The position numbers and the translations under genes were made by a program. Positions 52,389 through 60,293 of a stretch of DNA of 64,000 bases are shown in pieces. Position 1 is the stretch's first letter; every line of letters starts with the position of its first letter. The notes under the pieces are model-generated. The model was not told the DNA's origin. It did no database searches and was given only the letters and a program-made list of their open reading frames with translations. The stretch comes from Candidatus Obscuribacterales bacterium (lineage in GTDB: Bacteria; Cyanobacteriota; Vampirovibrionia; Obscuribacterales; Obscuribacteraceae): contig JAIEOQ010000005.1 in the NCBI GenBank assembly GCA_019750335.1, positions 372,001 through 436,000 on the forward strand, in the 5' to 3' direction.

Positions 52389-53852
52389 TTAATCGCCGTA
52401 GGGGTACCACCAGGATTTAGCTTTGTTAGCAAATTCCCAGTGTACGTGCTTGGTTTCGCGGAACTCATCCAAGCCTTCTTGGCCCAGCTCCCGGGCGCCG
52501 CCGCTTAATTTCATGCCGCCAAATGGTCCGGCATAGTTATCGGTCAGGGGATCATTAATCCAGATTGTTCCGGCTTTAACTTCTTCCAAAAAGAGTTTAG
52601 CTTTCATCGTGTCCGTGGTAAGCAAACAAGCTCCTAAGCCGTAAACACAATCGTTGGTTAAAGCAATCGCTTCTTCGAATGTTTTATATTCCATAAGCGG
52701 GATTGCTGGACCGAAAGTCTCTTCATGCATGATCCGCATTGAGTGATCGGCATTGGCAATAACTGTTGGTTCGTAAAAATAGCCTTTTTGCAATTTTTCC
52801 GGGCGTCGTCCACCGGTAAGTATTTTGGCTCCTTTGCTTGCTGCTTCTTTGACGTGGTCTTCCACCTTGTCGCGGTAAGTAGCGCCGATCATTGGTCCAA
52901 TATCAGTTGAGGATTCGATACCAGGTCCTAAGCGCAAGCTTTTTACGTGTTCAACAAGTGCTTCGGTAAATTGAGCGGCTTTTGATTTAGGCAGATAAAC
53001 GCGCTCGGTGGAAGTGCAAACCTGACCGGCGTTAGTGAGCGCAGCATAAGCTAGAGCGCGAGCTGCTATTTCCGGATCGGCATCTTCAGCGATCACAAAA
53101 GCATCTTTGCCGCCCAACTCCAAATGCAGCTTTTTCATCATCGGTCCTGCCAGGCTGGCGATACGCTGTCCGGTGGCGAGGCTGCCGGTAAAAGCAATAA
53201 CCGGAACATCTTTGTGGGTGACTAAAGTTTCGGCTACTTCTTTGCCGTAACCGTTAACAACGTTGATTACACCGGGAGGGAAATGATCGAAACAATGTTC
53301 AGCTAAATACATGGTCGAAAGCGGCGTCAATTCGCTTGGTTTGATGATTACAGTATTGCCGGCAGCAAGTGCTGGAGCGACTTTCCAAGCCATGAGCAGT
53401 AGCGGATAGTTCCAGGGAATGATGCACGCGGCAACGCCGTAAGGTTCTTTAATAACCAGGTTCAGCTGTGAATATTCGCCTGAAGGCAGAACCCGGCCGC
53501 GTTCGTGTCGGCCAAGCTCAGCATAATAGTCGAAAGTGTTCATCAGCCATTCGAACTCTTCCTCATTCTCGGGCACTGGTTTACCTTGTTCGAGAGTGAG
53601 CAATCTGACGATCTGATCTTTATGCGCGCGCATTTTTGCTGCTGCTTCATGCAGAATGTGAGTGCGATTGTTGGCAGGCATGCGTCGCCAGCTTTCAAAA
53701 GCCAACTTGGATGAAGCGATAGCTGCTTCGGCATCTTTGCTTGTACCGCGCGGTACTGAATCGAGAAGCTCTTCATTAGCCGGGTCATAAACTTTAATCT
53801 GTTCAGTGCCACTGCCGGCAGTGAATTGCCCGTTGATATAGTGAAGAGGCAT
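52389..53852 (-). CDS. NAD(P)-dependent aldehyde dehydrogenase
   Basis: A 487-residue enzyme of the ALDH superfamily. The catalytic Cys lies in GQVCTSTERVYL, the general-base Glu in LELGGKDAFVI, and the cofactor loop has FTGSLATGQRIA with PWNYPLLLMAWKVAPALAAGN. It oxidises an aldehyde to the acid; the range within the betaine-aldehyde/lactaldehyde groups cannot be read. Same strand as the YD-repeat gene but 54 bases upstream. Confidence 0.95.
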   Translation of the reverse strand: MPLHYINGQFTAGSGTEQIKVYDPANEELLDSVPRGTSKDAEAAIASSKLAFESWRRMPANNRTHILHEAAAKMRAHKDQIVRLLTLEQGKPVPENEEEFEWLMNTFDYYAELGRHERGRVLPSGEYSQLNLVIKEPYGVAACIIPWNYPLLLMAWKVAPALAAGNTVIIKPSELTPLSTMYLAEHCFDHFPPGVINVVNGYGKEVAETLVTHKDVPVIAFTGSLATGQRIASLAGPMMKKLHLELGGKDAFVIAEDADPEIAARALAYAALTNAGQVCTSTERVYLPKSKAAQFTEALVEHVKSLRLGPGIESSTDIGPMIGATYRDKVEDHVKEAASKGAKILTGGRRPEKLQKGYFYEPTVIANADHSMRIMHEETFGPAIPLMEYKTFEEAIALTNDCVYGLGACLLTTDTMKAKLFLEEVKAGTIWINDPLTDNYAGPFGGMKLSGGARELGQEGLDEFRETKHVHWEFANKAKSWWYPYGD

Positions 53853-53863
53853 CGTCTACTCCT

Positions 53864-54061
53864 TTATTTCTTTTGCGGTCTTTTTAATGGTTGATTTTGC
53901 AAATTCTGTTTGCGAACAAGAAATCTTTTTGCCCAGGATTTATATTCTGTCGAGTTCTTTATCACTGGCTGAGAGCCGCTCGCATTTATGTTGCGAGCGC
54001 AGACGGATAGATTGGTCAAAAGGAAAAAGCTTGAGCTTAGAAGCAGCAATGCAAATTTCAT
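53864..54061 (-). CDS. Small secreted basic protein
   Basis: ATG 54061 has AGGAAAG eight bases upstream; a longer start at 54082 is possible. The 65-residue product has a clear signal peptide (FALLLLSSSFFLLTNLSVCA) and a basic mature part (YKSWAKRFLVRKQNLQNQPLKRP). Function unknown. It is 11 bases upstream of the aldehyde dehydrogenase gene and may be cotranscribed. Confidence 0.5.
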   Translation of the reverse strand: MKFALLLLSSSFFLLTNLSVCARNINASGSQPVIKNSTEYKSWAKRFLVRKQNLQNQPLKRPQKK

Positions 54062-54098
54062 CGATCTTTCCTGTCTGTCCACCGGCTGGATTTTAGCA

Positions 54099-54902
54099 TT
54101 ATTCGGATTCCAAGCATTGCTTGTAGCCGTCTTGATAGCTTGGGTAAAGAAGTTTTAGCCCGAGTTCGTTAAGCAAAAAAGATGAATCGATGCTGCGGCT
54201 ATTGCGCAAAGTGATGTTAACGTTTTCCGGATTTGTTGATTCGGGAAAAGGTAAATGCATTTTCTCGCACAGCCACTGAACCAGTTCTTTCAGCGAACAT
54301 GGATTGAGATCTCCGACTACATAAGTTTTGTGTTCTAAATTCTTTTGCGCTAGAACAGCAAGAATTATTCTTGCTAAATCATCCACATGAATACGCGAAG
54401 ACAATCTTTCTCCGTTTCCCGGAAGTTTAAAAGTACCTTCTTTTAAGCGCAAATGCAGCCCGTTTGCCGGTCCATAAATTCCCGGCGGACGTAAAACAAT
54501 GGCACCATTAGCTAACCAGGCATCTTCGGCGGCCAATCGTGCTTTTGTATTTTCGCTTTCTCGATCCGGGGAACTGGTATTGTCGATGGTGCCAGTTTGA
54601 CTGCCGTAGACGCCGGTACTGGAAATATAAATCAAGCGTCGAGCTTTTCGGCAAGCTTTAGCCAATATAGCGTCCGCTTGTCCGTCGGGAGGAAAAGTCG
54701 CGATTACATCTTTTCCGTCGGCTATGGGCTCGATTATTTCCGCTGATGGCAAGGGCATGATTATTGGTTTAACACCAAGATCAGCTAGCCAGAAAACACG
54801 TAAAGGATCCCGTGTGGTTGCGGTGATTTTGCTCGGGTCGGGAGAAGCTTTGATCAGAGCTTTGCCTACCTGACCGATACCGATAATCAGCATATTGTTC
54901 AT
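54099..54902 (-). CDS. NAD-dependent epimerase/SDR-type dehydrogenase
   Basis: Start chosen at ATG 54902; the frame extends to 55022 without a ribosome-binding site. The 267-residue protein has the Rossmann GxGxxG (MLIIGIGQVGKALI), the active-site motif region YISSTGVYG, and VLRPPGIYGPANGLHLRL, as in atypical extended SDRs (YeeZ-like). It probably reduces or epimerises a sugar-nucleotide or similar. No operon partner visible. Confidence 0.8.
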   Translation of the reverse strand: MNNMLIIGIGQVGKALIKASPDPSKITATTRDPLRVFWLADLGVKPIIMPLPSAEIIEPIADGKDVIATFPPDGQADAILAKACRKARRLIYISSTGVYGSQTGTIDNTSSPDRESENTKARLAAEDAWLANGAIVLRPPGIYGPANGLHLRLKEGTFKLPGNGERLSSRIHVDDLARIILAVLAQKNLEHKTYVVGDLNPCSLKELVQWLCEKMHLPFPESTNPENVNITLRNSRSIDSSFLLNELGLKLLYPSYQDGYKQCLESE

Positions 54903-54968
54903 TTGCCAAAGGTATCCTAAAGGCGTGAAGAGTATTATACTGAACAAGCAGTTTCGCTTTGTCTTGTT

Positions 54969-55436
54969 ATGAATTTCAAGATTAATCGCCAGGACATTAT
55001 AGACGGTACAATCGAGCTTCATAGCTCAAATTGGGGCGGGCGGGCCAGCGCTAATTTGGATGGTAAACAGCTTGAAAGAGCCAGAGAAAAAGGTTGGCCC
55101 TTTATCGTCCCAGGCAAAAAAGGGAAATCGCACAAGTTATATGTGCGTGCTCATTTTCTAGATCCGGTTCCGGCTGTGACTCTGGATCAGCAAGAGATAC
55201 TGCTTGCCGAGAAGCTAAGAATTGTGGACTGTTTCTTTGCGGTGTTACCGATTGGTATGTTCATCGGTCATGGACCTTTGCCGACCCTTCTTGGTTATTT
55301 TGTTGTTTCGGCGAATTTTAAGATCTTGCGCAGCAAGTGGATGCCAACCTTAAAATGGGCAGCCATATACGCTTTGAGCATTGCCGTCTTCGGTCTGACG
55401 ACAATGCTCAGTAAGCTTATTTGGAATACCCGTTAG
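54969..55436 (+). CDS. Membrane protein of unknown function
   Basis: A 155-residue protein with a soluble N-terminus (ELHSSNWGGRASANLDGKQLERA) and two hydrophobic helices in its C-terminal half (FFAVLPIGMFIGHGPLPTLLG; YALSIAVFGLTTMLSKLIW). Family not recognised. The start has no strong Shine-Dalgarno sequence, and the beginning overlaps the unused upstream extension of the SDR gene. Confidence 0.55.
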   Translation: MNFKINRQDIIDGTIELHSSNWGGRASANLDGKQLERAREKGWPFIVPGKKGKSHKLYVRAHFLDPVPAVTLDQQEILLAEKLRIVDCFFAVLPIGMFIGHGPLPTLLGYFVVSANFKILRSKWMPTLKWAAIYALSIAVFGLTTMLSKLIWNTR

Positions 55437-55441
55437 AGTGA

Positions 55442-55900
55442 TTATTCGAATTTCAAAAGTTGGACATCGAACACTAAGGTAGCGTTCGGCGGTATGGCTC
55501 CGCCGGCTCCACGAGCGCCGTAGCCTAAATTCGGCGGGATGACAAGACGGCGAGTGCCGCCTACTTTCATAGTGGCAACGCCTTCGTCCCATCCGCTGAT
55601 AACTTCACCAGCACCAAGAGTAAAGGTGAAGGGCTCTTTGCGATCTACTGAACTATCAAATTTTTGTTTGTTGGTGAGCCAGCCTGTGTAATGGACTGTC
55701 ACTTTGGAACCGGGGCGAGGTTGAGGACCTTTGCCGGTTGTAATGTCGAAATATTGAAGTCCGCTTTGGCTGGTCGTTGCTTTTTGTCCGGCGGCTAAAG
55801 GCCAACCGCCGCCCTGAGCGCTGCTTTGTGCTGGGAAGCTGATTAAGAATAAGGAGATTGCTCCGGCGGCAGACAAGAAACGCTTCGTTCTATTAGTCAT
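55442..55900 (-). CDS. Periplasmic FKBP-type peptidyl-prolyl isomerase
   Basis: ATG 55900 has AAGG eight bases upstream; a long upstream frame is antisense shadow over the regulator gene. The 152-residue product has a signal peptide (FLSAAGAISLFLISFPAQSSA) and a single FKBP domain with VHYTGWL, KFDSSVDRKEPFTF, LGAGEVISGWDEGVATM and GYGARGAGGAIPPNATLVFDVQLL. It assists proline-limited folding in the periplasm. Confidence 0.92.
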   Translation of the reverse strand: MTNRTKRFLSAAGAISLFLISFPAQSSAQGGGWPLAAGQKATTSQSGLQYFDITTGKGPQPRPGSKVTVHYTGWLTNKQKFDSSVDRKEPFTFTLGAGEVISGWDEGVATMKVGGTRRLVIPPNLGYGARGAGGAIPPNATLVFDVQLLKFE

Positions 55901-55979
55901 TTCATTAACCTTGCTAGCTGGTCGACAGCTTTTAATTATACGTTGTATCCTGAGGGTGTTTTTTAAGGGCTGCGAACAG

Positions 55980-56570
55980 ATGATCCGACTGCTCATTGTT
56001 GACGACCACCAACCTTCAAGAGAAGAGGCGCTACGTGAATTAGCGGCTGGTGATTTAATTGAAGTGATTGCTGAGGCCGAAACTTCGGATGAAGCGTACA
56101 AGCTTGCCAGCGCTCTTCTGCCTGATATTGTGCTTTTGGATCTGCATTTGCCCGGACTGATCTCCACCCCGGACCTGATCAAACGTCTGGCCTCTTTGAA
56201 GAATGTCAAAATAGTCTTGTTCGCCAGCCAAAGCAAAGCCTCCGAGGTCCAGGATTATTTGGATGGCGGTGCTGCTGCTTATGTCTTGAAAAGCGATCCG
56301 CCAGCTCTTTTGCGTATGTCATTGCTTATGGTGTCTAAAGGATCGCGCAACATCGTTTCGCCGTCATTGCCGAAGAATCTTTTACGTTTAAGCGCGCAAG
56401 AGCGCAATATTTTGCGTGAAGTATGCAAGCGAGGCGGGCTGGGTAAAGCCGCCGAGCGTATGGGACTTGCTGAATATGATTTGAACCAGATTCTTTTTCA
56501 TCTGGCTGATAAGCTTGAAATTGAATCTGCTGATAAGCTGTTGAAATGGGCTAAAAAGCACGGCTTTTAA
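55980..56570 (+). CDS. NarL/LuxR-type response regulator
   Basis: ATG 55980 has AAGGG upstream and begins the receiver (IRLLIVDDHQPSREEA) with phospho-acceptor Asp54 (IVLLDLHLPG). The last 60 residues are a LuxR-type HTH (LSAQERNILREVCKRGGLGKAAERMGLAEYDLNQILFHLADKLEI, split into helix pairs). The usual Thr/Ser and Lys are at FASQSKA and LKSDPP. The kinase partner is not local. It is followed by the YciI-like gene after 12 bases. Confidence 0.9.
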   Translation: MIRLLIVDDHQPSREEALRELAAGDLIEVIAEAETSDEAYKLASALLPDIVLLDLHLPGLISTPDLIKRLASLKNVKIVLFASQSKASEVQDYLDGGAAAYVLKSDPPALLRMSLLMVSKGSRNIVSPSLPKNLLRLSAQERNILREVCKRGGLGKAAERMGLAEYDLNQILFHLADKLEIESADKLLKWAKKHGF

Positions 56571-56582
56571 AGGAGAGTATCG

Positions 56583-56888
56583 ATGCAGTTTCTGGTAACC
56601 GCAAATGATGGCAGTGACGAAGAAGCTTTGTCTCGCCGGCTGGCTGCACGAGAAGCCCATCTTGCTTTGGGCGATAAAATGCGTGAGGAAGGCACCCTGT
56701 TATATGCTGCTGCCATTCTCGATGATCACGAAAAAATGATCGGCTCGACAATGATCTGCCAATTCGAAAGTCGGGCGAAACTGGATCAATGGCTCAAAGT
56801 CGAGCCTTATGTCACCGGAAACGTCTGGCAAAAAATTGTTGTGCAACAGTGCAAGGTTGGTCCTAGTTTCGCAAAAGTTTGTGTATGA
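56583..56888 (+). CDS. YciI-like protein
   Basis: A 101-residue ferredoxin-fold protein of the YciI/YCII family: MQFLVTANDGSDEEALSRRLA at the start, HLALGDKMREEGTLLYAAAIL, MIGSTMICQFESRAKLDQWL and EPYVTGNVWQKIVV. Usual members have a His-Asp pair at the active site; His (REAHLALG) is present. GGAG precedes the ATG. It overlaps the next gene by four bases. Confidence 0.85.
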   Translation: MQFLVTANDGSDEEALSRRLAAREAHLALGDKMREEGTLLYAAAILDDHEKMIGSTMICQFESRAKLDQWLKVEPYVTGNVWQKIVVQQCKVGPSFAKVCV

Positions 56889-57295
56889 AAAATTGGCACA
56901 GCTATCTATTCATACTGTTGTTGGTCTTCGTTTGTACCTTGCCTAATGCTCTGGCTGGCGGTAGCCTAAAGTCTTTCAAAGGCTGGGAGCTCTATAGCTG
57001 GCAGGCTGGTGGTCAGTGGCGTTTCTCGCTGCTGACAGGTACTAACCGGCAAAAGCAATGCGATGAAATAAAATGCGAAAAAAAGGCTTTGACGTTAGCT
57101 GAGTTAAAACGAGAGCTGAAAAATTTGTCCGCGGAAGAGCCCGTATTCTGGACGTCGAGAGCGGATGACTGTTCTTTGGCGGTGCCGCCGGATTCAATCA
57201 AAGAAAGCATCAAAGCCGATTGCCAAAAACTGCATTTGCAACTATTTTTACCGCTTGAGGTTCAGAGCAAAGCCGACAGCAATAAAACCGAGTAG
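56885..57295 (+). CDS. Small secreted protein of unknown function
   Basis: The start ATG 56885 overlaps the YciI stop (ATGA), so translation is coupled. The 136-residue product has a signal peptide (YLFILLLVFVCTLPNALA) and a mature chain with a GWELYSWQAGGQWRFSLLTGTNR segment and conserved cysteines in KQCDEIKCEKK and DDCSL. The GWELYSW/W-RFSLL pattern suits a small beta domain. Family not recognised. Its end overlaps the convergent membrane gene by 48 bases, which is long. Confidence 0.6.
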   Translation: MKNWHSYLFILLLVFVCTLPNALAGGSLKSFKGWELYSWQAGGQWRFSLLTGTNRQKQCDEIKCEKKALTLAELKRELKNLSAEEPVFWTSRADDCSLAVPPDSIKESIKADCQKLHLQLFLPLEVQSKADSNKTE

Positions 57296-57868
57296 AACGC
57301 TGCCGGTAACAATGGCGCCAATCTCCCAGGCGGTGAAGCCGTGTCTGGTCAGAAGCCCTTTTGGCTCTCGTGCATCCCAGTATTTATTTAACCAATGCTG
57401 AACTATTGCCAGCGGGATGACGCTTATAAAAGAGAGTAAATACCAGGCTCCTCCAAGAAAAGCCAGTAAATCAAAAGCGATTGAAGCGCCGACAATGAAA
57501 CAAGCTGCAGCAAGTGGATGTTTTGAGGGCCAGGAGCTTGCGTCGGGAAGTAGACGCGCGATACCTAAAGCCAAAGTCAAATAAAGATAGTTGTTTACAT
57601 AAGGAATAAGGACGCCAAGAGTTCGCAGCATCGGACTGACATCTTGAAAGCTGCTTAAGTGTTGCGGTGATAAAGACTCAATAAAACCGCTTGGCGGCTT
57701 GTTTGTTTGCTGAGGGACATTATGCGCAGATAAGTCTCGCCAGTTTTTATAACACCAGTAAATGAAATATAGCTTGAAAGTGGCGATGCTTAAAACGATG
57801 ACATGCCAAGCGGGCTGCTTAAGAGACAATGCCGGTGTGGCTTCTTTTAATAGTGGTTCTTGAGAAAT
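57248..57868 (-). CDS. Membrane protein, DUF4234-like, possibly with an ATT start
   Basis: The protein has about five hydrophobic segments (VIVLSIATFKLYFIYWCYKN; LYLTLALGIARLLP; AAACFIVGASIAFDLLAFLG; LLSFISVIPLAIVQHWL; IGAIVTGSVLLGFIAVGFAL), with the small FKLYFIYWCYKNW motif of DUF4234-like proteins. No ATG or GTG suits the start. A perfect AAAGGAG lies seven bases upstream of an in-frame ATT at 57868; the nearest alternative is TTG 57829, which lacks such a site. From the ATT it has 206 residues. Confidence 0.55.
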   Translation of the reverse strand: MSQEPLLKEATPALSLKQPAWHVIVLSIATFKLYFIYWCYKNWRDLSAHNVPQQTNKPPSGFIESLSPQHLSSFQDVSPMLRTLGVLIPYVNNYLYLTLALGIARLLPDASSWPSKHPLAAACFIVGASIAFDLLAFLGGAWYLLSFISVIPLAIVQHWLNKYWDAREPKGLLTRHGFTAWEIGAIVTGSVLLGFIAVGFALNLKR

Positions 57869-58008
57869 GGTCTTACTCCTTTTACCCTAATCATTCTAAA
57901 GTGAATATTCAGTTGGCGTTCATGAAAGGAAATTCTCGTTCACAGACAGGGCTTGATCGCGGATAATCATATGGTTGAATTTTTATGAGTGTTCGCGAGG
58001 GATATGCC

Positions 58009-58353
58009 ATGGTGAATGCGGTGATGCTTGTTGGTCGTGTCGGCAAAGATCCCGAAATGCGGTATTTTGAATCCGGTCGGGTAAAAACCACTTTTAGCGT
58101 GGCTGTTAATCGTCCGACTAAAGAACGTGAAACTGACTGGTTCGATATTGAACTTTGGGGACGCCAGGCTGAAGTTGCCGGTGAATATGTGCGTAAGGGC
58201 AGTTTGGTCGGTATTGAAGGTCGTCTTGATTTCAATAGCTGGAGTGATGACAGCGGAGTCAAACAAACAAAACCTTATGTTCGCGGCAGCAATCTGCGTC
58301 TTTTGGGTAGCAAAGGTGATCGCGGCGGCGATACTCAGTTTACTGAGGGTTAA
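58009..58353 (+). CDS. ssb: Single-stranded DNA-binding protein, short form
   Basis: ATG 58009 has GAGGGA nine bases upstream; ATG 57985 is in frame but weaker. The 114-residue OB-fold protein shows NAVMLVGRVGKDPEMRYFES, TTFSVAVNRP, DWFDIELWGRQAEVAGEYVRKG and GRLDFNSW. The acidic C-terminal tip (DDDIPF type) that recruits partners is absent: it ends GDTQFTEG. It therefore looks like an SSB paralog, or a lineage-specific short SSB. It precedes the symporter gene by two bases. Confidence 0.85.
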   Translation: MVNAVMLVGRVGKDPEMRYFESGRVKTTFSVAVNRPTKERETDWFDIELWGRQAEVAGEYVRKGSLVGIEGRLDFNSWSDDSGVKQTKPYVRGSNLRLLGSKGDRGGDTQFTEG

Positions 58354-58355
58354 TA

Positions 58356-59969
58356 GTGCAAGCTGCGCTTGTTGACTACCTGATCATCGGCATTTATTTC
58401 GTTTTCGTGCTTGGCATCGGCTTCGCTCTTAAGAAGCAAGTAGTGACAAGCGAAGATTTTTTTCTGTCTGGTCGTTCCATTCCAAGCTGGATAACTGGCT
58501 TAGCATTTCTTTCGGCTAATCTTGGCGCTATTGAAGTGATGGGTATGGCTGGCAATGGTGCCGAATACGGTATCATGACCGCCCATTTTTACTGGGTCGG
58601 CGCAATTCCGGCCATGTTATTTTTGTCCATTTTTATGATGCCTTTTTATTATGGTTCGCGTATTCGCAGCGTCCCTGAATATTTGAAGTTGCGCTTCAAT
58701 GAATCAACTCGCGCTTTCAACGCTGTTTCATTTGCGATCATGACCGTGCTCATGTCCGGAATCAATATGTATGCCATGGCGATTGTTTTCAATTTGCTTT
58801 TGAATTGGGATATGACCGCTTCTATTTTGGTTTCGGCTGTTGTTGTATTGGCTTACACGGCGTTAGGCGGCTTAACTTCTTCTATTTATAATGAAGTTTT
58901 GCAGTTCTTTTTGATCGTATTAGGATTTTTGCCCTTAACCATTATTGGCATTGTAAATATCGGCGGCTGGCAAGGTTTGTCGGCACAACTACCGGCTGGT
59001 TTTAGCCATCTTTGGTCGCACACTGCAGGGGTGAACAATCCGATGGGAATCGACTGGCTCGGCATTGTTTCCGGGCTTGGTTTCGTTCTTTCATTCGGTT
59101 ATTGGTGTACTGACTTTCTTGTCATTCAACGTGCTTTAGCTGCTAAAGATTTAGCGGCAGCACAGCGCACTCCTTTGATTGCTGCTTTCCCAAAAATATT
59201 TTTTCCAGCGATTACTGTTCTGCCCGGTATGATTGCTTTAGCACTTGTACCGCAGTTAGGGCATAATCCAAGCGATCCGCATATGCGTTACGACATGGCG
59301 CTACCGTTGCTTCTGGCTAAGTATTATCCTTCGGGCATGCTCGGTATCGGCTTGACGGCCATGCTTGCCAGCTTTATGTCTGGCATGGCTGGAAACATCA
59401 CTGCTTTCAATACGGTTTTTACTTACGATATTTATCGCAATTATTTCGCTAAAAATAAAAGCGATGGACATTACATGATGGTTGGTCGGCTTGCCACTGC
59501 CGGCGGTATCTTTGTCAGCATTTTTACCGCTTATTTTGTAATGAGCGCGCCAAGCATCATGGATTATATGCAGACAATTTTCTCTTTCTTCAACGCACCA
59601 CTTTTTGCCACATTCCTTTTAGGAATGTTTTGGAAGCGCGCCACGCCGAGCGGAGCTTTTGTCGGGCTAGTCTGTGGAACTTTAGCGGCCCTTGTTCAGT
59701 TTGTTCTTACCGGACAAGGAATGCTTCATTATTCATCGGTGATGGCCGGAAACTTTTGGCGGGCAAGTATTGCCTGGCTGGTATGTTTTCTTGTCACTAT
59801 TGCAATTTCGTTTGTGACAAAGCCGAAACCGCTTGAAGAGTTGACCGGTTTAGTTTGGGGAACTACGGTCGAAAGTGGTTCGGCTGTTCTTGTCTGGTAT
59901 AAGAGACCGACGGTATTGGCAGTGCTTATTCTTGTGTTAACTATAGTCTGCAACTTGATCTTCTGGTGA
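58356..59969 (+). CDS. Sodium/solute symporter (SSS family)
   Basis: A GTG start at 58356 has GAGGG nine bases upstream. The 537-residue protein has about 13 hydrophobic helices and SSS signatures: DFFLSGRSIPSWITGLAFLSANLGAIEVMG near the N-terminus (split across helix 2), and FMSGMAGNITAFNTVFTYDIY. It imports a small organic solute (sugar, acid or proline-type) with Na+. A small membrane protein follows after four bases and is probably a subunit. Confidence 0.9.
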   Translation: MQAALVDYLIIGIYFVFVLGIGFALKKQVVTSEDFFLSGRSIPSWITGLAFLSANLGAIEVMGMAGNGAEYGIMTAHFYWVGAIPAMLFLSIFMMPFYYGSRIRSVPEYLKLRFNESTRAFNAVSFAIMTVLMSGINMYAMAIVFNLLLNWDMTASILVSAVVVLAYTALGGLTSSIYNEVLQFFLIVLGFLPLTIIGIVNIGGWQGLSAQLPAGFSHLWSHTAGVNNPMGIDWLGIVSGLGFVLSFGYWCTDFLVIQRALAAKDLAAAQRTPLIAAFPKIFFPAITVLPGMIALALVPQLGHNPSDPHMRYDMALPLLLAKYYPSGMLGIGLTAMLASFMSGMAGNITAFNTVFTYDIYRNYFAKNKSDGHYMMVGRLATAGGIFVSIFTAYFVMSAPSIMDYMQTIFSFFNAPLFATFLLGMFWKRATPSGAFVGLVCGTLAALVQFVLTGQGMLHYSSVMAGNFWRASIAWLVCFLVTIAISFVTKPKPLEELTGLVWGTTVESGSAVLVWYKRPTVLAVLILVLTIVCNLIFW

Positions 59970-59973
59970 CAAA

Positions 59974-60177
59974 ATGTTGGATCTTCGTTTCCCGATTGGC
60001 CTATTCTTTTGCATTAATTCATTGGTACTAATTGCCGTCGGATTTTTCCAACCTCAAGGAACTCGGCTTGGTGACTGGGTTCTTAACCTGAATTTGACTT
60101 GGGGCTTAGTTATGGCTGTTTTTGGCGCTTTTATGCTGATTTTGTATTATTCTGGAAAGAATAGTCAGTCAGAGTAA
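59974..60177 (+). CDS. Small membrane partner of the SSS symporter
   Basis: The 67-residue protein has two hydrophobic helices (FPIGLFFCINSLVLIAVGFF; LTWGLVMAVFGAFMLILYY) separated by a short GTRLGDWVLN loop. Small two-span proteins often follow SSS symporter genes (as the YjcH-ActP pair shows, in reverse order). Spacing of four bases from the symporter stop implies translation together. It is likely a stabiliser or regulatory subunit. Confidence 0.65.
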   Translation: MLDLRFPIGLFFCINSLVLIAVGFFQPQGTRLGDWVLNLNLTWGLVMAVFGAFMLILYYSGKNSQSE

Positions 60178-60192
60178 AGCTTTACGGATTCA

Positions 60193-60213
60193 TTACGGAC
60201 TTTTAGTCCGTAA
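60193..60213 (+). other. Perfect 9-bp inverted repeat downstream of the symporter genes
   Basis: TTACGGACT and AGTCCGTAA flank TTT, forming a compact hairpin 15 bases after the stop of the small symporter partner. A partial copy of the left arm (TTTACGGA) stands at 60181-60188. There is no T-run after it, so an intrinsic terminator is not certain; an mRNA-stabilising hairpin or an operator is possible. Confidence 0.5.
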
Positions 60214-60248
60214 ACGAACACTTGACTGAGGCAAGAAGACATCTTCCT

Positions 60249-60285
60249 TATAATACGAATGTCTCTGTTCTGTGACATCAGTCAA
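60249..60285 (+). promoter_or_regulatory. Promoter and likely Crp/Fnr operator of the regulator gene
   Basis: A perfect TATAAT is at 60249-60254; TTGACT at 60222-60227 would be 21 bases upstream, an unusually long spacer. Downstream of it GTGAC-ATCA-GTCAA (60272-60285) matches a Crp/Fnr-type TTGAC-N4-GTCAA palindrome with one mismatch. The operator lies between the expected start site and the ATG at 60294, a place that would block transcription. Confidence 0.45.
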
Positions 60286-60293
60286 CGTATCTC

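Noticed and set aside
55901-56236. Long upstream frame of the FKBP gene
   Set aside because: Antisense to the LuxR-type regulator; the signal peptide and ribosome-binding site start at 55900.
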